From NCBI RefSeq assembly GCF_019704555.1, contig NZ_AP024745.1, positions 10,839,501 through 10,903,500 on the forward strand: a stretch of DNA of 64,000 bases, given 5' to 3'. The number at the start of each line of letters is the position of its first letter. Position 1 is the stretch's first letter. A program made the position numbers and the translations under genes. Source of the DNA: Actinoplanes sp. L3-i22. GTDB taxonomy: Bacteria > Actinomycetota > Actinomycetes > Mycobacteriales > Micromonosporaceae. Shown here one piece after another: positions 45,977-57,243 of the stretch. The notes under the pieces were generated by a model, which was not told the origin of the DNA, did no database searches, and saw only the letters and a list, made by a program, of their open reading frames with translations.

Positions 45977-45979
45977 TCC

Positions 45980-48199
<2,220 letters not shown>

Positions 48200-48239
48200 C
48201 TACGAGGCACGGTAATACCAACCCCCGACAATTCCGGGC

Positions 48240-49235
48240 TCACACCTCGGAGATCCGCCGGCCCGCCTCGTGACATGCCTTGAGCAGCGCACGGACGTAA
48301 CCGGGAGCGGCGCCCGCCAGCCCACAGGCCGGGGTGATCACCACCTGCTCGGGCAGCCGGGCCTCCGGGAAGCCGAGCCGCCGCCAGAGCTTCTGGACCC
48401 GCTCGGCGATCCGCTTCGAGTCGGGCCGGGTGCCGGGCGCCGGCCGGGTCGGCGCCGCGCCGACGAACAGGCCCAGCCCGGCCTCGATCGCCTCGCCCAC
48501 CGGGTCGAGGTCCTTGAGCAGCGAGAGGTCGAACGCGGCGGCCGTCGCCCGGGAGTCCCGGACCACCTGCCAGGGCAGGTCCGGCGCGCAGCAGTGCAGC
48601 ACCACCGGGGCGTCCACGGCCTCGATCACGGTCCGCAGCCCGGTCGCGGCGGCCGGCCCGTCGACCGCCCGGTACGCACTGAGCCCGCTCTCGGTCGGCA
48701 CCTGCCCGGCCATCACGGCGGGCAGCGACGGCTCGTCGAGCTGCAGCAGCACGGTCCCGCCCGGAATCCGTTTCCGCACGTCGGCGACGTGCCGCCGGAG
48801 CCCTTCGGCGAGCGAGTCGGTCAGGTCCCGGACGGCGCCCGGGTCGCGCAGCATCCGCCCGCCGATCGGCAGGTCGAGCGAGGCCGCCAGGGTCCACGGC
48901 CCGGCCGCCTGGATCTTGACGGTGCCGGTGAAGCCGTCGGCCTGCTCGGTGAGCTGGTCCAGGTCGCGGTCCAGCAGGTCGGCGGTGTGCCGCTGGTCCC
49001 GGCCGGGCCGGGCGGCGATCTGCCAGCGCCCGACGTAGAGCTCCACCGGCAGCTCGACCAGGAAGCCCGCGCCGCGGCCGATCAGGTCCGCACCCGGGCC
49101 GCGTTCCGGCAGCTCGGGAAGGTGCGGCAGGCTCGGCAGCTCACCGAGGACGATGCGCTGGGCCTCGGTGATGTCGGTGCCGGGCAGCGAGCCGATGCCG
49201 GTCGCGGACCCGGACGGCCACGGGAAGTCAGGCAT
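48240..49235 (-). CDS. MetE C-terminal-like (cobalamin-independent methionine synthase family) protein
   Basis: A 331-residue protein equal to the catalytic half of MetE. Zinc ligands are all visible: His and Cys in [12 protein letters not shown], Glu in [12 protein letters not shown] and Cys in [11 protein letters not shown]. The N-terminal half of full MetE (about 400 residues) is missing, as in archaeal and some actinobacterial MetE-like proteins, so the methyl donor is probably not a tetrahydrofolate polyglutamate bound in the usual way. The neighbouring mnmA overlaps it by 8 bp, and this placement between ligA and mnmA is conserved in actinobacteria. Start ATG at 49235 (MPDFPWPSG). Confidence 0.85.
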   Translation of the reverse strand: MPDFPWPSGSATGIGSLPGTDITEAQRIVLGELPSLPHLPELPERGPGADLIGRGAGFLVELPVELYVGRWQIAARPGRDQRHTADLLDRDLDQLTEQADGFTGTVKIQAAGPWTLAASLDLPIGGRMLRDPGAVRDLTDSLAEGLRRHVADVRKRIPGGTVLLQLDEPSLPAVMAGQVPTESGLSAYRAVDGPAAATGLRTVIEAVDAPVVLHCCAPDLPWQVVRDSRATAAAFDLSLLKDLDPVGEAIEAGLGLFVGAAPTRPAPGTRPDSKRIAERVQKLWRRLGFPEARLPEQVVITPACGLAGAAPGYVRALLKACHEAGRRISEV

Positions 49236-50316
49236 GCGCCGACGCCCGGAGACCGGCGGTGATGGTGGCCGAGCCGAGCACGATGTCACCCTCCGGGTCG
49301 GGCCGGTAGGCGACGATCGCCTGCCCGGCGGCCACGCCACGAGCGGGCGTCGCCAGGGTCGCCGTCAACGACGCCCCGTCCACGGCGACCGACGCCGCGA
49401 CGACCTCACCATGCGCCCGAAGCTGAACCTCACACCGGACATTCCCCGAAACTTCATGCCAGATCGGGCGGGTGGCGGTCACCGTGTCGACCTCGAGATC
49501 CTCCCGCGGCCCCACCGTCACGGTGTTCGTCACCGGAGTGATCGAGAGCACGTACCGAGGCCGCCCGTCCGGCGCCGGAACCCGCAGGTTCAACCCCTTG
49601 CGTTGACCGATCGTGTACCCGTACGCCCCGTTGTGGGTGCCCAGCTTCGCCCCGCTCCGCCCGTCCACGATGTCCCCGGGCGCGGCCCCGAGCCGCCCCT
49701 CCAGGAACCCCCGGGTGTCCCCGTCCGCGATGAAGCAGATGTCGTGCGAGTCCGGCTTGTCGGCGACCGCCAGCCCGCGCTCGGCCGCCTCGGCCCGCAC
49801 CCGCTCCTTGGTCCAGTCCCCCAGCGGGAACATCGCCCGGTCCAGCTGCTCGCGGGTCAGCACGGCCAGCACGTACGACTGGTCCTTGGCCAGGTCGACA
49901 CTGCGCCGCAGCAGCCCGTCGGCCCCGAGCCGGGCGTGGTGCCCGGTGACGACCGCGTCGAAGCCCAGCGCGACCGCCCGGTCCAGCACCGCCTCGAACT
50001 TGATCTTCTCGTTGCAGCGCAGGCACGGGTTCGGCGTCCGGCCGGCCGCGTACTCCTCGACGAAGTCGTCGACGACGCTGGCGTGGAACTCCTCGGCCAT
50101 GTCCCACACGTAGAACGGGATGCCGATCACGTCGGCGGCGCGCCGCGCGTCCCGCGAGTCCTCCAGCGTGCAGCAGCCGCGCGCCCCGGTCCGGTACGCC
50201 TGTGGATTACGGGCCAGCGCCAGGTGAACCCCGGTCACGTCGTGACCGGCCTCCTTGGCACGGGCCGCGGCGACCGCGGAGTCGACACCGCCGGACATGG
50301 CCGCAAGAACTCGCAT
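49228..50316 (-). CDS. mnmA: tRNA-specific 2-thiouridylase
   Basis: A 362-residue enzyme that thiolates U34 of tRNA(Lys, Glu, Gln). The ATP-binding PP-loop is [14 protein letters not shown] at residues 5-18. The two catalytic Cys are in [12 protein letters not shown] (near residue 97) and [12 protein letters not shown] (near 195). The N-terminal PLCTL-like part is modified here ([12 protein letters not shown]). The sulfur comes from a cysteine desulfurase, encoded 42 bp upstream. Its TCA stop lies inside the start of the MetE-like gene. Confidence 0.96.
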   Translation of the reverse strand: MRVLAAMSGGVDSAVAAARAKEAGHDVTGVHLALARNPQAYRTGARGCCTLEDSRDARRAADVIGIPFYVWDMAEEFHASVVDDFVEEYAAGRTPNPCLRCNEKIKFEAVLDRAVALGFDAVVTGHHARLGADGLLRRSVDLAKDQSYVLAVLTREQLDRAMFPLGDWTKERVRAEAAERGLAVADKPDSHDICFIADGDTRGFLEGRLGAAPGDIVDGRSGAKLGTHNGAYGYTIGQRKGLNLRVPAPDGRPRYVLSITPVTNTVTVGPREDLEVDTVTATRPIWHEVSGNVRCEVQLRAHGEVVAASVAVDGASLTATLATPARGVAAGQAIVAYRPDPEGDIVLGSATITAGLRASAHA

Positions 50317-50358
50317 ACCCCAAAGCCTATCCGGGCGTCCGGCGAGCGATCGCCGGGC

Positions 50359-51534
50359 TTATCTGGGTGTCTTCCACGCACCGGCCCGGCGGGCCCGCTC
50401 GACCACGCCCGGCAGCGCGGCCAGCAGCGCGTCGAGGTCCGCCGCGGTGCTGTCGTGCCCGAGCGAGAACCGCAGCGACGACCGGGCCCGCGCGTCGTCC
50501 GCACCCATCGCCAGCAGCACGTGACTGGGCTGCGCCACCCCGGCCGAGCAGGCCGAGCCGGTCGAGCAGTAGATCCCCTGCGCGTCCAGGAGCAGCAGCA
50601 GCGCGTCGCCCTCGCAGCCGGGGAAGGAGAAGTGGGCGTTGCCGGGCAGCCGCCGCTCCCGGTCCCCGTTGTAGATCGCGTCCGGGATCGCCGCGAGCAC
50701 CCGCCGGACCAGCTCGTCGCGCAGGGCGGCGACCCGGTCCGCGTACTCCAGCCGGGCCTGCACGGTCGTCTCCACGGCCACCGCGAACGCCACCACCCCG
50801 GGCGTGTCCAGCGTCCCGGACCGCACGTCGCGCTCCTGGCCACCGCCGTGCAGCAGCGGCGTGCAGGTCACGTCACGCCCCAGCACCAGCGCGCCGACCC
50901 CGACCGGCCCGCCCAGCTTGTGCCCGGTCAGGGTGAGCGCCGCCACCCCGCTCGCCGCGAAGTCCACCGGCACCTGCCCGACCGCCTGTACCGCGTCGGT
51001 GTGGAACGGGATGCCCGCCGCGGCGGCCAGCGCGGCCAGCTCCGGAACCGGCTGCACCGTGCCGACCTCGTTGTTCGCCCACTGCACGCTGACCACGGCG
51101 ATCTCGTCACCGAAGTTCCGCACCAGCTCGGCGAATCCGTCCGGGTCCACCCGCCCGGCCCCGTCCACCGGCAGGTAGGTCACGTCCGCGTCCTCGTGCC
51201 GCCCCAGCCAGTCGACCGCGTCCAGCACCGCGTGATGCTCGACGGCCGAGGCCACCACCCGGCGCAGACGCGGGTCCGCGTCACGCCGCGCCCAGAAAAC
51301 CCCCTTGGTGGCCAGGTTGTCCGCCTCGGTCCCACCGCCCGTGAAGATCACCTCGGAGGGCCGCGCGCCGATCACCGCGGCGATCCGCTCCCGCGACTCC
51401 TCGACCAGTCGCCGGGCGCCACGACCGGCCGCGTGCAGGGATGACGGATTGCCGATCTCCCGCGCCGCGGCCGCATAGGCGTCCAGCGCGACGGAGAGCA
51501 TCGGCGTGGTCGCCGCATGATCGAGGTAGGCCAT
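50359..51534 (-). CDS. Cysteine desulfurase (NifS/IscS class V aminotransferase family)
   Basis: A 391-residue PLP enzyme that releases sulfur from Cys onto its own catalytic Cys. The PLP Lys is in [15 protein letters not shown], and the acceptor Cys in [14 protein letters not shown]. The N-terminus ([20 protein letters not shown]) is that of the NifS/IscS group. Being 42 bp upstream of mnmA, its main job is probably tRNA thiolation, and Fe-S assembly may be served elsewhere by SufS. Start at the ATG at 51534; upstream codons are open but run into the intergenic region. Confidence 0.93.
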   Translation of the reverse strand: MAYLDHAATTPMLSVALDAYAAAAREIGNPSSLHAAGRGARRLVEESRERIAAVIGARPSEVIFTGGGTEADNLATKGVFWARRDADPRLRRVVASAVEHHAVLDAVDWLGRHEDADVTYLPVDGAGRVDPDGFAELVRNFGDEIAVVSVQWANNEVGTVQPVPELAALAAAAGIPFHTDAVQAVGQVPVDFAASGVAALTLTGHKLGGPVGVGALVLGRDVTCTPLLHGGGQERDVRSGTLDTPGVVAFAVAVETTVQARLEYADRVAALRDELVRRVLAAIPDAIYNGDRERRLPGNAHFSFPGCEGDALLLLLDAQGIYCSTGSACSAGVAQPSHVLLAMGADDARARSSLRFSLGHDSTAADLDALLAALPGVVERARRAGAWKTPR

Positions 51535-51652
51535 TTTTCCCACTCTAGAACCTGTTTCTCGAAGCAACCTTCGCCGTCCTACCGCGCATTCCCGGCACCC
51601 CTCGACCGGCTGACGGCGCGCCCGCGCAGTCCACCACAAGATCAATACAACA

Positions 51653-51801
51653 GATCAAGATCTTCATTGCCTACGCTGCGGCCAATAACTGATCGTCGCT
51701 CCCGCGGGGACCCTTCCGGGCCTCGCAAGGGCGCGGGGCGCCCAGAACGCGAGGCCCTACAGGGCGACGTCCGAGGGTGGGCACGGTCTACCCCAAAACC
51801 C
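51653..51801 (+). repeat. Structured intergenic repeat, family 1, copy C
   Basis: The best-preserved copy. All pairs of the nested structure are intact: CGTCGC (51694-51699) with GCGACG (51764-51769), GGGCCTCGC with GCGAGGCCC, GGGCGC-GGG-GCGCCC at the tip, and CCCGCGGG before them. It lies about 120 bp upstream of the desulfurase start, in the opposite orientation to that gene. The 751-bp gap 51535-52285 contains no supported gene, only this copy, the 59-bp units, the 22-bp VNTR and the etfA terminator. Confidence 0.8.
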
Positions 51802-51920
51802 GGAACGGCCACCGGAGGCTGTCCCGGCTCCACGGGTGGGCGCGACGTACCCCAGTTCCCGGAACGGCCACCGAGGCCGCCTCAGCTCCGCCGATGGGTT
51901 GCGCCTTACCCCAAGATCCG
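51775..51920. repeat. Imperfect 59-bp tandem units following copy C
   Basis: Two and a part units, starting at 51775, 51834 and about 51894. The shared blocks are GGGTGGGC, TACCCCA and CCCGGAACGGCCACCG. The third unit is truncated and diverged (TTGCGCCTTACCCCA). The first unit's start is the 3' flank also found in copy B. Confidence 0.75.
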
Positions 51921-52024
51921 ACCCCGTGGGAGTTGTCCACACTGCGGCGTCGTCCACAGCCCCCCGGCACGATCTTGGCAAATCGAGCGACAATTACGGC
52001 AGAGGCGGTGGCCCCCCTCAGGGT

Positions 52025-52200
52025 TGGGTGGGCCCTGCTCGCGGGCTGGGTGGGCCCTGCTCGCGGGCTGGGCGGGCCCTGCTCGCAGGCTGGGCGGGCC
52101 CTGCTCGCAGGCTGGGCGGGCCCTGCTCGCAGGCTGGGCGGGCCCTGCTCGCAGGCTGGGCGGGCCCTGCTCGCAGGCTGGGCGGGCCCTGCTCGCAGGC
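52025..52200. repeat. 22-bp VNTR, eight units
   Basis: Eight tandem units of TGGGYGGGCCCTGCTCGCRGGC. The first two have G and T variants at two positions, and units 3-8 are identical. The unit is not a multiple of three, so the apparent open frames through it ([15 protein letters not shown] repeats) are artefacts. Each unit contains the palindrome GGGCCC. It is in the etfA 3' flank, about 70 bp from its stop. Confidence 0.93.
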
Positions 52201-52243
52201 TGGTCACGGGCGTGGGCCGGGGCCGTACCCCCAGGAAAGCGAG

Positions 52244-52269
52244 CGGCCCGGCGGAGGACCGCCGGGCCG
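52244..52269 (-). terminator. Terminator of etfB-etfA
   Basis: Perfect 11-bp arms CGGCCCGGCGG / CCGCCGGGCCG, 4-nt loop, 16 nt beyond the etfA stop, with CTCGCTTTCC after it on the minus strand. Confidence 0.8.
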
Positions 52270-52285
52270 TGACCAGAATCGGTCT

Positions 52286-53218
52286 TTACTTCCGCTTGCG
52301 GATCTCGTCCGCGGCCTGCGGGACGACCTTGAACAGGTCGCCGACCACGCCGAAGTCGGCGAGCTCGAAGATCGGGGCCTCGGGGTCCTTGTTGACCGCG
52401 ACGATCGTCTTCGAGGTCTGCATGCCGGCCCGGTGCTGGATCGCGCCGGAGATCCCCAGCGCGACGTAGAGCTGCGGGGACACCGTCTTGCCGGTCTGGC
52501 CGACCTGGAACTGGTGCGGGTAGTAACCCGAGTCGACCGCCGCGCGGGACGCGCCGACCGCGCCGCCGAGCAGGTCGGCGAGCTCCTCGACCAGCTTGAA
52601 GTTGTCGGCGTTGGCCACGCCGCGACCGCCGGAGACGACGATGCCGGCCTCGGTGAGCTCGGGGCGGGAGCCCTTCTGCTCGGCGACCCGCTCGGTGACG
52701 GTGGCCAGCTTGTCCGCGTCGGAAACGGTCACCGACAGCTCCTCGACGGCCGGGCTCGCCGCGGCGGCGACCGGGGTGGTCGAGTTCGGACGGATGGTCA
52801 CGATCGGCAGGCCCTTGGTGACCTTGGACTTGACGATCGTGGAGCCGGCGAAGACCACCTGGGTGGCGGTGCCGTCGGCGGCGACGTCGACCGCGTCGGT
52901 GAGCAGGCCGTTGTCCAGCTTGACGGCCAGCCGGCCGGCGATCTCCTTGCCCTCCTGGGTGGAGGCGAGCAGCACGGCGGCCGGGGAGACCCGCTTCACC
53001 AGCTCGGCGACGGCGGTCGCCTTGGGAGCGGCACCGTGGTCGAGCACGTCCGCACCGGACGCGGTGTAGATCTTGGCCGCGCCGAACTCGGCGAGCTTGG
53101 CCTGGTCGGCCTCGCCGAACACGACCGCGGACACCTCGCCGAGCCCACGAGCGATCGTGAGCATCTCGAGCGTGACCTTCTTGACGCCGGCCTCGACGAC
53201 AACGAGTACTTCAGCCAT
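52286..53218 (-). CDS. etfA: Electron transfer flavoprotein alpha subunit
   Basis: A 310-residue FAD-binding subunit of ETF, which accepts electrons from acyl-CoA dehydrogenases and passes them to the respiratory chain. The C-terminal FAD domain is well conserved: [51 protein letters not shown] and [13 protein letters not shown] start it at the ATG at 53218; an open extension upstream overlaps etfB and lacks the family pattern. etfB stands 14 bp upstream. Confidence 0.96.
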   Translation of the reverse strand: MAEVLVVVEAGVKKVTLEMLTIARGLGEVSAVVFGEADQAKLAEFGAAKIYTASGADVLDHGAAPKATAVAELVKRVSPAAVLLASTQEGKEIAGRLAVKLDNGLLTDAVDVAADGTATQVVFAGSTIVKSKVTKGLPIVTIRPNSTTPVAAAASPAVEELSVTVSDADKLATVTERVAEQKGSRPELTEAGIVVSGGRGVANADNFKLVEELADLLGGAVGASRAAVDSGYYPHQFQVGQTGKTVSPQLYVALGISGAIQHRAGMQTSKTIVAVNKDPEAPIFELADFGVVGDLFKVVPQAADEIRKRK

Positions 53219-53232
53219 GACGAGACCCCTTC

Positions 53233-54012
53233 TCAGACGAACTTCTCGGTGGCGAGGTACGCGACGAGCTGCTCGCCGCCGTTGCCCTCGTCGATGACCT
53301 TGGCGCCGCCGCTGCGAGCCGGCCGCTTGGTCCACTCCAGCACCTGGCTGGTCGCGCCGGCCGCGCCGACCTCGTCGCCGCTCACGCCCAGGTCACCCAG
53401 GGACAGGCTCTGCAGCGGCTTCTTCTTGGCGGCCATGATGCCCTTGAAGGACGGGTACCGCGGCTCGTTGATGGTGTCCCAGACGCTGACGATGGCCGGC
53501 GTCGAGGCGGTGACCACCTCGTAGCCCTCGTCGGTCTGCCGCTCGATGGTCAGCTGCGCGCCGTCCACGGTGAGCTTGCGGGCGCCGGTCAGCGCGGCCA
53601 CGCCCAGGCGCTCGGCCAGCATGTGCGGGACGACCTGCACGCGGCCGTCGGTGGACTCCGCGCCACAGAGGATCAGGTCGGCGTTCAGCTGCCCGAGGGC
53701 GGCGGCGAGCACCTTGGAGGTGGCCACCGCGCAGGAGCCGTGCAGGGCGTCGTCCGACACGTGGACGGCCTTGTCCGGCCCCATCGAGAGCGCCTTGCGG
53801 ATCGAGTCGGTCGCACCGGACGGGCCGACCGTCAGCACGGTCACCTCGCCGCCGTGCGCCTCCTTGATCTTCAACGCCTCCTCGATGGCGTATTCGTCCA
53901 TCTCGTTGATGACGTTGCTCGCCGAGCCACGCTCGACGGTGTTGTCGCTCGCGCTCAGGGTGCGCTCGGCACCGGAGTCGGGCACCTGCTTCACCAGTAC
54001 GACGATGTTCAT
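53233..54012 (-). CDS. etfB: Electron transfer flavoprotein beta subunit
   Basis: A 259-residue AMP-binding subunit of ETF. Family signatures are the N-terminal MNIVVLVKQVPDSGAERTLS, INEMDEYAIEEALKIKE, SMGPDKAVHVSDD and the recognition loop near residue 190 (YEVVTASTPAIVSVWDTINE). The start is the ATG at 54012, with GGAGGG some 13 nt ahead; a longer in-frame extension to 54381 is not supported. First gene of etfB-etfA. In actinobacteria the pair is usually near cysteine desulfurase and mnmA, as here. Confidence 0.96.
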   Translation of the reverse strand: MNIVVLVKQVPDSGAERTLSASDNTVERGSASNVINEMDEYAIEEALKIKEAHGGEVTVLTVGPSGATDSIRKALSMGPDKAVHVSDDALHGSCAVATSKVLAAALGQLNADLILCGAESTDGRVQVVPHMLAERLGVAALTGARKLTVDGAQLTIERQTDEGYEVVTASTPAIVSVWDTINEPRYPSFKGIMAAKKKPLQSLSLGDLGVSGDEVGAAGATSQVLEWTKRPARSGGAKVIDEGNGGEQLVAYLATEKFV

Positions 54013-54201
54013 CGCGCTACTACGACCCTCCTGTATTGAACGCACCGTTGCGATCGACCTGCACACGTCGGCCGGCCTCGCCTGGCCGCGCATTGCCGGA
54101 TCCAGAACCGTGTCGGCCAGGTTACCCGCCAGTAGCTTTGCTGTTGCCGGCCACCCAGAGTGACACGCCTCACTAGCATGCCCAGGAGGAGGTGTCATGA
54201 C

Positions 54202-54393
54202 ATGTCCGGCCAATACGCAACGCTCTTGGACGCTGTGAACCTGCCCGGCCCCCATCCTCTCGCAAACGCGAACGACGCGGAGCCGCAGTCCCATGGCCGG
54301 TCCGGTCCCGACTCTCCCTGGTGCCGGTGCGGCCGTCCACGGGAAGCGTGCGTGAGTGACGAAGTACGCAACCTGTGGCACCCGCCTTCTTGA
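54202..54393 (+). CDS. Possible small Cys-containing protein, 63 residues
   Basis: A short frame of 63 codons that begins MSGQYATLLDAVNLPGPHP and includes DSPWCRCGRPREACVSDEV with three Cys. AGGAGGAGG lies about 10 nt upstream of the ATG; a second ATG 5 nt earlier in another frame would give only 13 codons. There is no similarity I can name. Composition does not look like a random GC-rich frame (few Arg/Ala runs). It ends 23 bp ahead of the DUF202 gene on the same strand. Confidence 0.4.
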   Translation: MSGQYATLLDAVNLPGPHPLANANDAEPQSHGRSGPDSPWCRCGRPREACVSDEVRNLWHPPS

Positions 54394-54416
54394 CCGATCA
54401 GGTCAATAATCGGCAG

Positions 54417-54803
54417 GTGTTCGGAGGCCTGATCCACTGGTTCGACCCGGAGAGCGCCCACACCGAGGGCACCACTCCGGATTACCGGTTCTCGCTGGCC
54501 AACGAACGGACGTTCCTCGCCTGGATCCGCACCGGCCTGGCCCTGATCGCCGGTGGGCTGGCCTGCGCCCAGTTCCTGCCGCCGCTGCCGATCGCCCGGC
54601 TGCGCGAGATCATCGCGATCACGCTGCTGGTCCTCGGCGGGCTGGTCGCGCTGCGTGCGGTCGATCACTGGGCGCGCGCCGAGCGGGCCATGCGGCTCGG
54701 CATCGACCTGCCGCGGTCCAGGTTCCCGGCGATCCTGGCGATCGCGGTGGCGATCGGCGCCCTGCTCCTGGTCGTGAGCGTGTCGTACCGGCTGTTCCGG
54801 TGA
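54417..54803 (+). CDS. DUF202 family membrane protein
   Basis: A 128-residue protein with the DUF202 signature DYRFSLANERTFLAWIRTGLAL followed by two more hydrophobic segments (REIIAITLLVLGGLVAL and AILAIAVAIGALLLVV), a three-helix membrane fold. The function of the family is not established. The start is uncertain: GTG at 54417 is used, and an earlier GTG at 54375 is also in frame; neither has a clear ribosome site. It stands 1 bp from a second DUF202 gene. Confidence 0.8.
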   Translation: MFGGLIHWFDPESAHTEGTTPDYRFSLANERTFLAWIRTGLALIAGGLACAQFLPPLPIARLREIIAITLLVLGGLVALRAVDHWARAERAMRLGIDLPRSRFPAILAIAVAIGALLLVVSVSYRLFR

Positions 54804-54804
54804 C

Positions 54805-55107
54805 ATGACGCGGGACCCCGGCGCCTCCCCGGAGCGCACCCGCCTGGCCTGGCGGCGCACCGGCATGTCCGCGGCGGTCGTCGCGCTGCTCGCCGCCCGC
54901 CCCGCCTTCCACCCCGGCGCCGGGCCGGCCGAGTGGCTGGTCGCCGCCGCCGCGATGGCCGGATGGGCGACCCTGATCGCGCTCGCCCTGCTCCGCGCAC
55001 CGGGCCTGCGCACCCGCCCGCCACCGTCCGCGGCCCGCACGATCCGGGCCTACGCGCTGATCACCGCGGCCTTCGCGGTCATCGGCGGGTTGGTTGTCAT
55101 GCTCTGA
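54805..55107 (+). CDS. Second DUF202 family membrane protein
   Basis: A 100-residue protein with the same DUF202 core at its N-terminus (SPERTRLAWRRTGMSAAVVAL) and two more membrane segments. ATG at 54805, one base after the stop of its paralogue. Adjacent DUF202 pairs (one longer and one shorter) are common in actinomycetes, consistent with a heteromeric membrane unit, which remains unproven. Confidence 0.82.
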   Translation: MTRDPGASPERTRLAWRRTGMSAAVVALLAARPAFHPGAGPAEWLVAAAAMAGWATLIALALLRAPGLRTRPPPSAARTIRAYALITAAFAVIGGLVVML

Positions 55108-55145
55108 TCGTCGCCGGGCGGGCGCGGGCGGGGCATCATTGCCCC

Positions 55146-55550
55146 ATGGTCCGGTTGTTCATCCTCTTGGTCGCGGTCGAGCTCGTGCTGCTGATCCTGG
55201 CGCTCATCGGGTGCCTGTCGGCGGAGCGCGTGCGGGTCCTGCCGCGGCTGCTCTGGGTCCTGGTCGTGGTGCTGATCCCACTGGCCGGGCCGATCGCCTA
55301 CTTCCTCTGGGGCCGTCCGGGCCACCCGGCGACCCGTCCACCGGCCCGCCCGGTCTCCCCGGACGACGATCCGGACTTCCTGCGCTCGATGGACTCCGAG
55401 CAGTCCCGCCGCGACCGCGAGCTGCTCGCCCAGTGGGAGCGTGAGCTGCGCAAGGAGGAGAAACCCCCGCCCCCGCCGCCGGACCGGCACCGGGACGACG
55501 AGCCCCAGGCGACCGACGACACGCCCCAGGCCCGCGACGACAAGCCCTGA
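55146..55550 (+). CDS. Small PLDc_N-domain membrane protein
   Basis: A 134-residue protein. Two membrane segments (residues 3-24 and 36-57) match the phospholipase D N-terminal domain (PLDc_N) of cardiolipin synthases, including the end IPLAGPIAYFLWGRPGH. The catalytic HKD domains are absent. The charged, Pro/Asp-rich C-terminal half (about residues 60-134) is probably cytoplasmic and disordered. Role unknown. It converges on the ThDP enzyme gene with 4 bp between the stops. Confidence 0.82.
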   Translation: MVRLFILLVAVELVLLILALIGCLSAERVRVLPRLLWVLVVVLIPLAGPIAYFLWGRPGHPATRPPARPVSPDDDPDFLRSMDSEQSRRDRELLAQWERELRKEEKPPPPPPDRHRDDEPQATDDTPQARDDKP

Positions 55551-55554
55551 GGCG

Positions 55555-57231
55555 TCAGGCCAGGGACGACGATCGTGGATAGGCGTCGGCCGGGTCGGTG
55601 AGCACGTTCACCAGGTAGGGGACGCCCGAGTCGAACGCCCGGCGCAACGCCGGCCCCAGCTCGGCGGCCGCGGCCACGGTCTCCCCGGCCCCGCCGAGCG
55701 CCCGGACCACGTCGTCGTAGCGGAGCCCCGGCTGCAGGTCGGCGGCCACGTCGAAGCCGTACATCGCCCGCATCGGGTGTTTCTCCAGGCCCCACACGCC
55801 GTTGTTGCCGACCACGAGCACCGCGGGCAGCCCCTGCCGGACCAGGGACTCCGCGTCCATCAGCGAGAACCCGGCGGCGCCGTCCCCGATCAGCACACAG
55901 ATCTGCCGATCGGGGTAGGTGACCCGCGCCCCCATCGCGTAGCCCAGCCCGGTGCCGAGGCAGCCGTACGGCCCCGGGTCGAGCCACGTCCCCGGCTGGG
56001 CGGGCTCCAGGTAGCGGCCGGCGTACGACACGAAATCCCCGCCGTCCCCGATCGTGACCGCGTCCGGGGCGAGCACTTTGCGCAGTTCGCCGTACACCCG
56101 GGCGGGTTTGATCGGGTCGGAGCCGGCCGCCATCGCCTCGTCGTCCCGCCGGCGGGCCGCGTCCTCGGCCACCCGCAGCCCGGCGATCCAGTCCGCACGA
56201 TCCGCGGCCGATGCGGCGCGCCCGGCGCCCGGCGTGGAAGAACCGGTGGCCGACGTGGAAAGGCCGGCGCCCGCGGCCAGCCCGGCCAGGATCAGCCGCA
56301 GATCGCCGGCGGGCGAGACCTCCGGCGTGACATGCGTCGCACGCTGCCCCACCGCGTCCACGATGTGCACGATTTGCGGGTTCTCACCAAACGCGCCGAA
56401 TCCCAACCGGAAGTCGAGCGGAGTCCCGACCACCGCCACCACGTCAGCCTGCCCGAGCGCCACCCGCCGCGCCCGTGAGAACGCCAGCGGATGCCCCGGC
56501 GGCAGCACGCCCCGCCCCATCCCGTTCGCGAAGACCGGTACGCGCAGCGCCTCCGCGGCGGCCCGCAGCTCGTCGACCGCGTCCCCGGTCCAGACGTCCG
56601 AGCCGGCGACGATCACCGGCCGCGCGGCCCGCGCCAGCAGCCGGGCGGCCCGCGCCACCTCGTCCGGATCCGGCTCGGCGACCGGGATCACCGGCCCGGC
56701 GGGCGCCACCGCCGACCCGGTCGAGAAGATCACATCGAGGGGCAGATCGAGGAAGGCCGGCCCGCGGTGCGGGGTCAGCGCCGCGGTCAGAGCGGCGGCG
56801 ATCGCACCGGGAATCGCCGCGGTGTCGCCGACCGTCGCCGCATACTTCGTGACCGGCGCGACCAGCGGCACGTGATCGAGCTCCTGCAGACTCCCGGCGC
56901 CCCACCGGAAGGCCGGGGCGCGGCCGCCCAGCACGAGCACCGGGGAGCCGTTGAAGTGCGCGCTGGTCAGCCCGGAGATGCCGTTGGTCACCCCGGGCCC
57001 GGCGGTGAGCACCGCCAGCCCCGGGCGGCGCCGCAGCTTGGCGACCGCCTCGGCGGCGAAGACCGCGGACTGCTCGTGGCGGACGTCGTACACCCCGAAC
57101 CCGGACTCGTGCGCCGCGGCGTAGAGCGGGAAGACGTGGCCGCCGGAGAGCGTGAACATCTCGGTCACCCCGAACGCGCGCAACGCGGCCAGCGCCAGCT
57201 CGCCACCGTGCCCGTCGATCGGCTCCGGCAT
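55555..57231 (-). CDS. Acetolactate synthase-like ThDP-dependent enzyme (IlvG-like)
   Basis: A 558-residue protein of the acetolactate synthase/benzaldehyde lyase superfamily. The catalytic Glu is in VYDVRHEQSAVFAAEA and the ThDP/Mg motif in LIGDGAAGFSLMDAE, ending NNGVWGLE. Length and motifs resemble mycobacterial IlvG (Rv1820). There is no partner small subunit here, and the true substrate is unknown; a 2-hydroxyacyl-CoA lyase or oxalyl-CoA decarboxylase activity is also possible. It is a paralogue, not a replacement, of IlvB (10971-12800). The start is the ATG at 57231. The Hsp70-type gene is 12 bp upstream on the same strand. Confidence 0.88.
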   Translation of the reverse strand: MPEPIDGHGGELALAALRAFGVTEMFTLSGGHVFPLYAAAHESGFGVYDVRHEQSAVFAAEAVAKLRRRPGLAVLTAGPGVTNGISGLTSAHFNGSPVLVLGGRAPAFRWGAGSLQELDHVPLVAPVTKYAATVGDTAAIPGAIAAALTAALTPHRGPAFLDLPLDVIFSTGSAVAPAGPVIPVAEPDPDEVARAARLLARAARPVIVAGSDVWTGDAVDELRAAAEALRVPVFANGMGRGVLPPGHPLAFSRARRVALGQADVVAVVGTPLDFRLGFGAFGENPQIVHIVDAVGQRATHVTPEVSPAGDLRLILAGLAAGAGLSTSATGSSTPGAGRAASAADRADWIAGLRVAEDAARRRDDEAMAAGSDPIKPARVYGELRKVLAPDAVTIGDGGDFVSYAGRYLEPAQPGTWLDPGPYGCLGTGLGYAMGARVTYPDRQICVLIGDGAAGFSLMDAESLVRQGLPAVLVVGNNGVWGLEKHPMRAMYGFDVAADLQPGLRYDDVVRALGGAGETVAAAAELGPALRRAFDSGVPYLVNVLTDPADAYPRSSSLA

Positions 57232-57243
57232 GGCCCGTACGTC

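Noticed and set aside
51517..52272. Open frames through the 22-bp VNTR (Gly-Trp-Ala-Gly-Pro repeats)
   Set aside because: The unit is not a multiple of three and gives similar repeats in several frames on both strands; no ribosome site or family.
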